DNA of 20,471 nucleotides, from positions 1 through 20,471 of the forward strand of contig JBARRQ010000131.1 in the NCBI GenBank assembly GCA_049644305.1, in the 5' to 3' direction. The notes under the pieces are model-generated. The model was given only the letters and a program-made list of their open reading frames with translations, did no database searches and was not told the DNA's origin. Numbering within the stretch: the stretch's first letter is position 1; the number at the start of each line of letters is the position of its first letter. The position numbers and the translations under genes were made by a program. This document shows positions 14,568-20,471 of the stretch, one piece after another. The DNA comes from AC-32 sp049644305 (lineage in GTDB: Bacteria; Actinomycetota; Thermoleophilia; Gaiellales; Gaiellaceae).

Positions 14568-15591
14568 GGGTCGCTCCGGCGATCCGCACTACGGGAAGAC
14601 GGCACGCGGCGTCATCCGCTACGGGCCGCATCCGACCGTCGCGATCCTCGACTCGACCCGGGCCGGCGAGACATACGAGGGGATTCCCGTCGTCGCGACG
14701 GTGGACGAGGGGCTGCGCCTCGACCCGACGACGGCGCTAGTCGGCGTCGCGACCCAGGGCGGGCGGTTTCCGCCGGCCTGGCGCGAGCTGCTGAAGGCCT
14801 GTATCGCCGGCGGCCTCGACGTCGAGAACGGCCTGCACGAGTTCCTCGCCGAAGATCCCGAGCTGGCCGAGCTGGCGGAACGCCACGGCGTCGAGCTCCT
14901 CGATCTGCGGAAGCCCCCACCCGATCTGAATGTCCCAACAGGCGAGAACCTGACCGTGCCCGCGAAGATCGTGCTCACGGTCGGCTCGGACTGCGCAATC
15001 GGCAAGAAGACCGTGGCGCTCGAGCTCGACCTCGAGGCCCGGCGTCGCGGACTGCCCTCGGTCTTCGTCCCGACCGGCCAGACCGGAATCGCGATCGCCG
15101 GCTGGGGAATTGCAGTCGACGCCGTCGTCTCGGACTTCCTTGCCGGCGCGGCAGAGCGGCTCGTCGTCGAAGGGCACAGACGGGGCGGCGAGCTTCTCTT
15201 CGTCGAAGGCCAAGGCTCGCTCGTGCACCCCGCCTACTCGGGAGTCACCCTCGGCCTGATCCACGGCGCGGCGCCCCACGCCTTCGTGCTCTGCCACCGG
15301 GCCGGTGCTACCGAAATCGAGGGATATCCGGGCTGGCGGCTCCCAGGACTGCGAGACCTGGCCGACCTGCACGAACGGATCGCCGCGGCCCTCCGCCCGG
15401 CCCGCGTCGCCTGCGTTGCGCTCAATACAGCGCACCTGAGCGAGTCCGAGGCCCGTGTCGCTATCGCATCGGCAGCCGACGAAATGAGCCTTCCGGCCGA
15501 TGATCCCGTTAGATTCGGTGCCGCAACGCTGCTCGACGCGGTCCTTGCTACTTTCGGGTCTCAAGACCGGGCGCCTGGCGCCGATCAGTAA
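14536..15591 (+). CDS. dgcN: DUF1611 P-loop protein, probable D-glutamate N-acetyltransferase DgcN
   Basis: The GTG at 14536 starts VSEKRYLILAEGRSGDPHYG, which matches the family N-terminus (LAEGRFGDPHYGKTARGVIRY is typical). The frame is open further upstream, but that part is a shadow of dgcA, which it overlaps by 32 bp. The N-terminal domain (about 1-125) is Rossmann-like with AGETYEGIPVV. The C-terminal domain has a P-loop, TVGSDCAIGKKT (Gly150-Thr159), plus PTGQTGIAIAGWGIAVDAVV, FVEGQGSLVHPAYSGVTLGL and the end phrase VALNTAHLSESEARVAI. DUF1611 members paired with an enolase-fold racemase have been shown to acetylate D-glutamate (DgcN), so the operon is read as a D-Glu to N-acetyl-L-Glu route. 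The assignment rests on family and context, not on a residue specific for acetyl transfer. Confidence 0.82.
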   Translation: MSEKRYLILAEGRSGDPHYGKTARGVIRYGPHPTVAILDSTRAGETYEGIPVVATVDEGLRLDPTTALVGVATQGGRFPPAWRELLKACIAGGLDVENGLHEFLAEDPELAELAERHGVELLDLRKPPPDLNVPTGENLTVPAKIVLTVGSDCAIGKKTVALELDLEARRRGLPSVFVPTGQTGIAIAGWGIAVDAVVSDFLAGAAERLVVEGHRRGGELLFVEGQGSLVHPAYSGVTLGLIHGAAPHAFVLCHRAGATEIEGYPGWRLPGLRDLADLHERIAAALRPARVACVALNTAHLSESEARVAIASAADEMSLPADDPVRFGAATLLDAVLATFGSQDRAPGADQ

Positions 15592-15608
15592 TAGACGAGT
15601 GCCGCCAT

Positions 15609-15629
15609 CACGTTCGCTCGCAGAACGTG
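15609..15629. promoter_or_regulatory. Perfect 7-bp inverted repeat upstream of the glycoside hydrolase (possible operator)
   Basis: CACGTTC, 7 nt (GCTCGCA), GAACGTG. It lies 20 bp before the ATG and just upstream of the Shine-Dalgarno sequence, so it could be an operator or an mRNA hairpin in the leader. It is not a LexA box because the arms are 7 nt rather than 4 nt apart. Confidence 0.35.
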
Positions 15630-15648
15630 TAACTCTAAGGAGGGGTCG

Positions 15649-17187
15649 ATGTTGCGAGGAGGGTATTTGACGCGGATTTCGGGTCTAGCAAGCTCCATCT
15701 GCGCCGCGCTCACGCTGGCCGGCGCGGCACAAGGCGGGATGACGTTCGGCGTGAGCGAGGATCGCGGGAAGAACACCGACCCGGCGAGCTTCTTCGCGAC
15801 GCTGAAGGACCTCGGTTTCACCGACAACCGCGCCACCCTCGCCTGGGACCCGTCCCAGCCGGACGTCATTCCGGGCAAGGACAGTCTCGCCCTTTGGCTT
15901 CCGCTGGCGCAGGCGGCGGGCGTCCGGATCGTGTTCTCCGTCTCGCCGCTCCACGCGCGTGACCTTTCCTCGAATGCCGCTCCGGTCGCCGAGTTCGCGA
16001 CCTTCCTTCAGCTCCTCGCGAAGACCTTCCCGCAGGTGAAGGACTACGTGATCGGCAACGAGCCGAACCAGCCGTACTTCTGGCTGCCGCAGTACGGCGC
16101 CGGGGGCAAGCCGGTGTCCGCAGCCTCCTACGAGCGCGTGCTCGCGCAGTCGTACGACGCTCTGAAGGCGATCGACCCGACCATCAACGTGATCGGAATC
16201 GGGCTCTCCCCGCGCGGGAACGACGACCCGAGGGCGATCGACAACATCTCGCGGTCCCCGGTTCGCTTCCTCCACGACCTCGGCGTCGCCTACCGCGCCA
16301 GCCACAGGACCAAGCCGTTGATGGACGAGCTTTCCTTCCACCCCTATCCGCACTACAACTCCGACCCGCCCGCGGTCGGTTACCGGTGGCCAAATGCCGG
16401 GATCCCGAATCTCGGTCGCATCAGGCAGGCGGTCTGGGACGCCTTCAACGGCACCGCGCAGCCCACGTTCGCGGAGCAGGGGAAGCAGACGTTCGCAGCG
16501 CCGCTTCGCTTCGAGCTCGACGAGATCGGCTGGCAGGTCGCTATTCCGCCCAGCCTGGCGAGTCTCTACCAGGGCGTGGAGACAGAGAAGCCCGTCAGCG
16601 AGATCTCGCAGGCGCGTTACTACTCTCGCTCGATCAAGGCTGCCGAGTGCGACCCGTCCGTCCGCTCGCTCAGCTTCTTCCTCCTCCTGGACGAGCCCAA
16701 TCTTTCGCGCTGGCAGAGCGGGCTCGAGCGCCTGGACGGGTCTCACCGTCCCTCGTACGACGCCGTCAAGCAGACGATCGCCCAGACGCAGGGGAAGTGC
16801 CAGGGGAAGCGCCTGACGTGGACGCACACGACGCACGTCGACTCGCCGGTGGCCGCCTGGCAAAGTCTCATGGGCTCCCACTCGACGAGCGCGACGCGCT
16901 GGAGCTTCAGTGCGAGCGCCGGCGAGGAGGTTGCCTTCCGAGCCGGCATCTTCAACGCCGGGACCAGCAACCGCGTGATCGCACGGGCGCTCGCCGGAAG
17001 AGGCACAAAGCCGCTGCTTTCGACTAACGGGAAGATCAAGGCGAGGAAGCGCGTCATCGCCTTTCCACAGCATTCGCTCAAGCGCGGTCGCTACGTCGTC
17101 GCGATCTCCATGCAAGCGACGATGAACCCGAGCCGGACGAGCCTCCTGGTTAGCCGCGCGTTCACCGTGGCCAAGCCGAAGAAATGA
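15649..17187 (+). CDS. Secreted glycoside hydrolase of clan GH-A type, 512 aa
   Basis: An almost ideal Shine-Dalgarno sequence (AAGGAGGGG, 15637-15645) precedes the ATG. A signal peptide (ISGLASSICAALTLAGAAQG) leads into a TIM barrel. The general acid/base candidate is in VIGNEPNQPYFW (Glu138 after Asn, the clan GH-A 'NEP' motif), and the nucleophile candidate is in ELDEIGW (Glu292), 154 residues later, a normal spacing. The C-terminal ~125 residues (from TWTHTTHVDSPVAAWQSL) look like a beta-sandwich accessory domain. The substrate is not deducible; GH5, GH39 or GH10-like beta-glycan or peptidoglycan-glycan cleavage are options. Its stop overlaps the aminopeptidase start by ATGA, which links it oddly to an intracellular peptidase. 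Confidence 0.8.
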   Translation: MLRGGYLTRISGLASSICAALTLAGAAQGGMTFGVSEDRGKNTDPASFFATLKDLGFTDNRATLAWDPSQPDVIPGKDSLALWLPLAQAAGVRIVFSVSPLHARDLSSNAAPVAEFATFLQLLAKTFPQVKDYVIGNEPNQPYFWLPQYGAGGKPVSAASYERVLAQSYDALKAIDPTINVIGIGLSPRGNDDPRAIDNISRSPVRFLHDLGVAYRASHRTKPLMDELSFHPYPHYNSDPPAVGYRWPNAGIPNLGRIRQAVWDAFNGTAQPTFAEQGKQTFAAPLRFELDEIGWQVAIPPSLASLYQGVETEKPVSEISQARYYSRSIKAAECDPSVRSLSFFLLLDEPNLSRWQSGLERLDGSHRPSYDAVKQTIAQTQGKCQGKRLTWTHTTHVDSPVAAWQSLMGSHSTSATRWSFSASAGEEVAFRAGIFNAGTSNRVIARALAGRGTKPLLSTNGKIKARKRVIAFPQHSLKRGRYVVAISMQATMNPSRTSLLVSRAFTVAKPKK

Positions 17188-18332
17188 CCGATCCCCGTCT
17201 TGCACGGCTGAGCGAGCTGATCGTCGGGTACTCGCTCGGCCTGCAACCGGGAAAGATTCTGCGGATCGACACGCCGTCGGCTGGAATCCCACTCGCCGTC
17301 GAGCTCTACCGCGCCGCCTTGCTAGCGGGGGCGAGCCCGTACACGAGCGTGGAGCTCGAGCTTCTGGCGGAGCTCCTGGTCAAGGAGGGCACCGGGGAGC
17401 AGCTCGACTTCGTTCCACCGCTCGCCGAGGAAGAGATCGACCGCCTGGACGCGATCGTGACGATCTGGGCGGACGCGAACACGCGGGCTCTCAGCGGGGC
17501 GGCCCCGGAGCGGCATCAGCGTCTTATCGCTGCGACCCGGGACCTGACGCACAGGCGGTGGGCACGGATCTCGGCCGGTGAGCTGCGCTGGTGCGGCGTG
17601 TTGTTCCCGACTCCGGCGCACGCGCAGGACGCCGAGATGTCCAACGCGGAGTACGAGGAGTTCGTCTATCGGGCGTGCCACGTCGAGGAGGAGGGCGACG
17701 CGGTCGGCCATTGGCAGGCGACGAGCGAGCAGCTCAAGCGGCGTGCCGAACAGATGAGCAACGCGAGCGAGCTCCGCATCGTGGGCCCTGACACCGACCT
17801 TCGCGTGGTCGTCGAGGGACGCCGTTGGGAGGCCGCCGACGGCCGCTACAACATGCCCGACGGCGAGGTCTACACGAGCCCGGTCGAGACCGAGACCGAG
17901 GGGGAGATCCGGTTCACATTCCCGGCGCTCTTTCAGGGTCGCGAGGTGGACGACATCCGTTTCCGCTTCGAGAACGGCAGCATCGTGGCAGCCGAGGCGA
18001 AGCGCGGAGGGGAGTTCCTCGAGGCGGTGCTGAATCTCGACGAGGGCGCACGGCGGGTCGGCGAGGTCTCCTTCGGGCTCAACTACGAGATCGACCGCTT
18101 CACGAACAACACGCTCTTCGACGAGAAGATCGGCGGGACGATGCACCTCGCGCTCGGCTCGGCGTTCAAGGAGCTCGGCGGACGCAACGAGTCGGCGCTT
18201 CACTGGGATCTCGTCTGCGACCTCCGCAAGGACGGGGAGGTCTATGCCGACGGCGAGCTCGTCTGGCGCGCGGGGCAGTTCCTCGAGGAGCCCGCTCTGG
18301 CGGGCGAGCCGGTCAGCGCCGACCTGATTTGA
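17184..18332 (+). CDS. M29-family aminopeptidase (aminopeptidase T/S type), 382 aa
   Basis: M29 enzymes are cytoplasmic dimetal aminopeptidases that remove N-terminal residues from short peptides. The N-terminal domain (1-~180) includes LSELIVGYSLGLQPGKILRI and ARISAGELRW. The metal-binding C-terminal domain has NMPDGEVYTSPVE (Glu228), GEVSFGLNYEIDRF (Glu294), GGTMHLALGSAF (His321) and ALHWDLVCDLRKDGEVYADG (His340, Asp342), matching the order and approximate spacing of family ligands. The length is close to the usual 370-410. The start ATG overlaps the upstream stop by 4 nt, so it is translationally coupled to the secreted glycoside hydrolase. With dgcAN upstream it may serve in recycling cell-wall or other peptides, which is an inference. 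Confidence 0.92.
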   Translation: MTDPRLARLSELIVGYSLGLQPGKILRIDTPSAGIPLAVELYRAALLAGASPYTSVELELLAELLVKEGTGEQLDFVPPLAEEEIDRLDAIVTIWADANTRALSGAAPERHQRLIAATRDLTHRRWARISAGELRWCGVLFPTPAHAQDAEMSNAEYEEFVYRACHVEEEGDAVGHWQATSEQLKRRAEQMSNASELRIVGPDTDLRVVVEGRRWEAADGRYNMPDGEVYTSPVETETEGEIRFTFPALFQGREVDDIRFRFENGSIVAAEAKRGGEFLEAVLNLDEGARRVGEVSFGLNYEIDRFTNNTLFDEKIGGTMHLALGSAFKELGGRNESALHWDLVCDLRKDGEVYADGELVWRAGQFLEEPALAGEPVSADLI

Positions 18333-18357
18333 CACGAACAGGCGTTCGCTCTAGTAT
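18329..18357 (+). promoter_or_regulatory. Consensus sigma70-type promoter TTGACA-N17-TAGTAT
   Basis: The -35 hexamer TTGACA (18329-18334) is perfect, the spacer is 17 bp (18335-18351) and the -10 is TAGTAT (18352-18357). The predicted start is near 18364, only about 3 nt before the ATG of the LysM gene. The -35 begins inside the last codons of the upstream aminopeptidase gene. It is the only full-consensus promoter I found in the window. Confidence 0.85.
18335..18348. promoter_or_regulatory. LexA (SOS) box 1 in the promoter spacer
   Basis: CGAAC-AGGC-GTTCG is a perfect match to the Gram-positive LexA/DinR consensus CGAAC-R-N-R-Y-GTTCG, with the central four bases obeying R-N-R-Y. It lies wholly between the -35 and -10 hexamers, so bound LexA would block RNA polymerase directly. 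Confidence 0.8.
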
Positions 18358-18359
18358 GG

Positions 18360-18373
18360 CGAACATATGTTCG
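18360..18373. promoter_or_regulatory. LexA (SOS) box 2 over the transcription start and ATG
   Basis: CGAAC-ATAT-GTTCG is a fully palindromic, perfect match to the same consensus. It covers the predicted +1 and the start codon at 18367. Its centre is 25 bp from that of box 1, i.e. a little over two helical turns. Confidence 0.85.
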
Positions 18374-18606
18374 GTAAAGTTCTTCTCCTAGCAGCTCTTT
18401 CGCTGATTGCCTGGGCGGTTGTGGCACGGGCGTCGCAGGGCGCGGGGCCCGCGGTTCACTACACCGTCAAGCCGGGCGAGACGCTCTGGTCGATCGCCGC
18501 GTCGCGTTACGCGGGCGACCCGCGTGACGGCATCTGGAAGATCGAGCACCGGAACCACCTGGACGGCGCTCTGATCAGCCCGGGCCAGCGTCTGCTCCTG
18601 CCCTGA
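18367..18606 (+). CDS. Membrane-anchored LysM protein, probable SOS-induced cell-division inhibitor (YneA-like), 79 aa
   Basis: One N-terminal hydrophobic segment (MFGKVLLLAALSLIAWAVVA) is followed by a short linker and a single LysM domain at residues 31-79: HYTVKPGETLWSIAASRYAG then DPRDGIWKIEHRNHLDGALI and SPGQRLLLP. LysM binds peptidoglycan glycan. This size and order match YneA of Bacillus subtilis, the LexA-repressed division suppressor, and resemble the LysM part of mycobacterial ChiZ/Rv2719c, which is also SOS-induced. The regulatory region agrees: two perfect LexA boxes on a consensus promoter. The mRNA is leaderless or nearly so, and no Shine-Dalgarno sequence is seen. An ATG at 18356 in another frame meets a stop after 11 codons. 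The division role is inferred from family and operator, with no lexA gene in view. Confidence 0.85.
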   Translation: MFGKVLLLAALSLIAWAVVARASQGAGPAVHYTVKPGETLWSIAASRYAGDPRDGIWKIEHRNHLDGALISPGQRLLLP

Positions 18607-18671
18607 GGTGGCCGCCTCCGGCGCGGCAGCGGTACAGGTCGTCGGCCGTCTTGGCTTGAGCCGGGCGAAAC

Positions 18672-18677
18672 TAGACT
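18672..18677 (+). promoter_or_regulatory. -10 box TAGACT for ribonuclease Z, leaderless spacing
   Basis: TAGACT is followed by 6 nt and the GTG at 18684. A TTGGCT at 18651-18656 gives a 15-bp spacer, short but usable as a -35. This promoter makes rnz independent of the SOS promoter, although read-through from the LysM gene is possible. Confidence 0.5.
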
Positions 18678-18683
18678 CCCGCC

Positions 18684-19673
18684 GTGGACCTCGATCTCGT
18701 CTTCTTCGGGACGTCAGGCTCCGTGCCGACTGCGCACCGAGCTCCGTCTGCGCTGCTTCTGAGGCGCGGTGGCGAGCGCCTGCTTTTCGACTGCGGGGAG
18801 GGGACGCAGAGGCAGCTGCTCTGCTCGGGGGTCGGGCTGATCGAGCTGCGGGAAGTCTTCGTCTCGCACTTCCACGCGGATCACTACCTCGGCTTGCCCG
18901 GCATGCTGAAGACGTTCGCGCTGCGGGGCCGGGAGGCCCCCATCACGGTCTACGGCCCGCGTGGGCTGAAGGACCTGTTCAGCGCGCTTCGCCGGATCTT
19001 CGGGAAGCTGACGTACCCGCTGGAGCTCGTCGAGCTGCGGCCCGGCGGCGTGCTCGAGCGGGGTGACTACAACCTGGTCACCTTCCCGGTCGCACACAGC
19101 GTCGAATCGCTGGGCTTCGCGCTCGTCGAGCACCCGCGTCCGGGCCGTTTCGACGTCGCCGCCTCGGATGCGCTCGGTGTGCCGCCGGGGCCCGAGAGGG
19201 GCTTGCTTCAGGCGGGCGAGTCGATTCAGCTCGAAGACGGCCGCGTGGTGACTCCGGACGAGGTGCTCGGGCCGCCTCGACCCGGGCGAAAGATCGTCCT
19301 CGGTGGAGACACGGCTTACTCCCCGACGGTCCTCGAGGCTGCTCGCGATGCGGAAGTCCTCGTCCACGAGGCGACGTTCCTCGACGAGGAGCGCGAACGG
19401 GCCCGAGAGACCGCGCACTCGACTGCGCTCGAGGCGGCGGAGATCGCACGCGAGGCCGACGTCGGCCTGCTGGCGCTGACGCATCTCTCGAATCGCTACT
19501 TCGGGCCCGAGGTTGCCCGCGAGGCGCGTACGATCTTCCCCGACACCGTGGTGCCGAAAGACTTCGACGTGATCGATGTGCCGTTCCCGGAGCGCGGGGC
19601 CCCGCAGCTCGTCAGAGGTGGGGCGCTGCATCGCCGCGAGGAGCCGGCTCCCGAGGCTGAGGTAGTTCCCTGA
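18684..19673 (+). CDS. rnz: Ribonuclease Z (tRNA 3' endonuclease), 329 aa
   Basis: This metallo-beta-lactamase-fold enzyme cuts the 3' trailer from pre-tRNAs. That suits the CCA-less tRNA-Arg in this window. The start LDLVFFGTSGSVPTAHRAPS (after the GTG) is the standard family N-terminus. FDCGEGTQRQLL and the metal motif SHFHADHYLGLPGML (His62, His64, Asp66, His67) follow, then VAHSVESLGF, LGGDTAYSPTV (metal-bridging Asp) and LLALTHLSNRYF (His). The exosite insert typical of tRNase Z lies around DALGVPPGPERGLL. The length is normal for the short form. The next gene starts 1 nt after its stop. Confidence 0.93.
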   Translation: MDLDLVFFGTSGSVPTAHRAPSALLLRRGGERLLFDCGEGTQRQLLCSGVGLIELREVFVSHFHADHYLGLPGMLKTFALRGREAPITVYGPRGLKDLFSALRRIFGKLTYPLELVELRPGGVLERGDYNLVTFPVAHSVESLGFALVEHPRPGRFDVAASDALGVPPGPERGLLQAGESIQLEDGRVVTPDEVLGPPRPGRKIVLGGDTAYSPTVLEAARDAEVLVHEATFLDEERERARETAHSTALEAAEIAREADVGLLALTHLSNRYFGPEVAREARTIFPDTVVPKDFDVIDVPFPERGAPQLVRGGALHRREEPAPEAEVVP

Positions 19674-19674
19674 G

Positions 19675-19908
19675 ATGACCGGCCTGGTGCAGGTTGCTCT
19701 CGCCGAGAGCGTTGCCGAAGCGGAAGAGATCCAGGAGATCCTCCGCGCGGCCGGAATCGAGACGGAGCTCGAGACGGCCGTCGAGCACCATCCACGCGAG
19801 ACCGAGGACGTCCCACAGAAGGTGCTCGTGCCGGAGTCGTCTCTGGAGGCTGCGCAGCACGCCATCGAGGCGATGACGGACCCGGATGAGCTCGTTTCCG
19901 ACGCCTGA
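19675..19908 (+). CDS. DUF2007-domain protein (putative signal-transducing protein), 77 aa
   Basis: The small alpha/beta protein reads MTGLVQVALAESVAEAEEIQ, ILRAAGIETELET, then KVLVPESSLEAAQHAIEAM. 'V..a.s..EAe.i...L..aGI......' followed by 'V.Vpe...e.A...l' is the DUF2007 (ferredoxin-like) pattern. Its biochemical role is unknown. It lies 1 nt after rnz and overlaps the methyltransferase by 23 bp, so the three are probably one operon. Confidence 0.75.
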   Translation: MTGLVQVALAESVAEAEEIQEILRAAGIETELETAVEHHPRETEDVPQKVLVPESSLEAAQHAIEAMTDPDELVSDA

Positions 19909-20471
19909 TTTCGGGCGCCGCGCGGCCACTTACGACGAGCTCCGTCCCGCCGACGAGAATTGGTGGGAGGTCTGCGAGGCGCTCGTGCGGGAGGGCGATC
20001 TTGCGGGGCGGCGCGTGCTCGACGTCGGCTGCGGGACGGGGCGCTTCGCGGCGGCGCTCGCGGAACGTGCGAGGGTGTGGGGGGTCGACCCGTCGCCCGA
20101 GATGATCGCGGTAGCACGCGGCCGAGCCCCTCGAGTCCGCTTCAAGGAGGAGTCGGCAGATTCGCTGCCGTTCAAGGACGGATGGTTCGAGCGCGCCACG
20201 ATGTGGCTCGTCGCACACCTCGTCGACCGTCCTCGTGCATTCCAGGAGGCGCGCCGCGTGCTCGCAGCGGACGGCAAGCTCGCGATCGCGAGCTTCGATC
20301 CGTCCTACTTCGGGATCTTCTGGTTCCGCGACTACTTCCCCTCGATGGAGACGATCGACCGCGCCCGCTTCCCGTCACGCGAGGACCTCGACGCGGAGCT
20401 GCCAGTCGCCGGCTTCGGGCAGCCGCGGTTCTCGCGCCTGAGCCAGCACGCGACGATCACGCGCGAGCGCG
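19886..20471 (+). CDS. Class I SAM-dependent methyltransferase, 3' end outside window
   Basis: The ATG at 19886 opens a frame that runs off the window after 195 codons. It starts MSSFPTPDFGRRAATYDELR, typical of small-molecule (UbiE/methyltransferase type 11) enzymes. Motif I is RVLDVGCGTGRFAAALAE (residues 43-60), followed by an acidic residue at the end of strand 2 (WGVDPSPEMIAVARG). It continues with SADSLPFKDGWFERATMWLV and HLVDRPRAFQEARRVLAADG, then KLAIASFDP as motif III. The substrate is unknown. It overlaps the preceding small gene by 23 bp, suggesting translational coupling. It probably has only a few tens of residues left beyond the window. Confidence 0.88.
   Translation, partial: MSSFPTPDFGRRAATYDELRPADENWWEVCEALVREGDLAGRRVLDVGCGTGRFAAALAERARVWGVDPSPEMIAVARGRAPRVRFKEESADSLPFKDGWFERATMWLVAHLVDRPRAFQEARRVLAADGKLAIASFDPSYFGIFWFRDYFPSMETIDRARFPSREDLDAELPVAGFGQPRFSRLSQHATITRER

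Noticed and set aside
15685..17292. 535-codon minus-strand frame opposite the glycoside hydrolase
   Set aside because: Arg/Val/Asp-rich low-complexity translation with no motif; a mirror of a well-supported plus-strand gene.
18714..20117. 467-codon minus-strand frame opposite rnz
   Set aside because: The translation is Arg/Ser/Pro-rich and matches no family, while rnz has all its metal motifs on the plus strand.
1..20471. CRISPR arrays, insertion sequences with terminal repeats, rRNA and riboswitches
   Set aside because: No regularly spaced repeats, no intact transposase, no rRNA-like or recognisable riboswitch sequence was seen.

Overview
The window looks like chromosomal DNA from a high-GC actinobacterium, most like the Thermoleophilia (Gaiellales/Solirubrobacterales). 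This is inferred from several traits: strongly GC-rich third codon positions, many GTG starts, and secreted proteins of the 'VGAKQLKKNAVT / NGAVTGAKVANNSLTG' type. Further support comes from the two-step C5 haem pathway, a mycobacterial-type HIT protein, LexA boxes of the Gram-positive CGAAC-N4-GTTCG form, and several genes with a TANNNT -10 box only 6-7 nt before the start codon (leaderless transcripts). No search could be run, so the lineage is a judgement from the proteins.

Layout. Bases 1-4630 are loosely packed and accessory-like. They hold the end of a repeat-rich surface protein, a decayed stretch with a 31-codon ADP-ribosylglycohydrolase remnant, and an unrecognised secreted protein. 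These are followed by a short NfeD-like membrane protein, a secreted alpha/beta hydrolase, and a small secreted protein with a carboxypeptidase-regulatory-like fold on the minus strand. Bases 4629-6374 encode a large secreted protein closed by a perfect 15-bp hairpin. Bases 6451-8828 are hemA-hemL (overlapping by GTGA), which make 5-aminolevulinate from glutamyl-tRNA. A HIT-family nucleotide hydrolase/phosphorylase converges on hemL, and the two stop codons share a CTAG. It diverges from an L,D-transpeptidase. A small island follows (10303-10942) with an HTH-coding remnant and a HEPN-like protein, then corA and an MFS transporter on the minus strand and tRNA-Arg(CCG).

The right half (13542-20471) is a compact plus-strand run: dgcA-dgcN (enolase-superfamily epimerase plus DUF1611 protein, a pair linked to D-glutamate catabolism), then a secreted glycoside hydrolase coupled by ATGA to an M29 aminopeptidase. 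After these come a tiny LysM protein, ribonuclease Z, a DUF2007 protein and a truncated SAM methyltransferase.

The most striking signal is at 18329-18373. A consensus sigma70-type promoter (TTGACA-17-TAGTAT) is occupied by two perfect LexA boxes, one in the spacer and one over the transcription start and ATG. It drives a 79-residue membrane-anchored LysM protein. That is the architecture of the SOS cell-division inhibitor YneA of Bacillus (and functionally ChiZ/Rv2719c of mycobacteria), so this is a strong candidate for a DNA-damage division checkpoint gene in this lineage.
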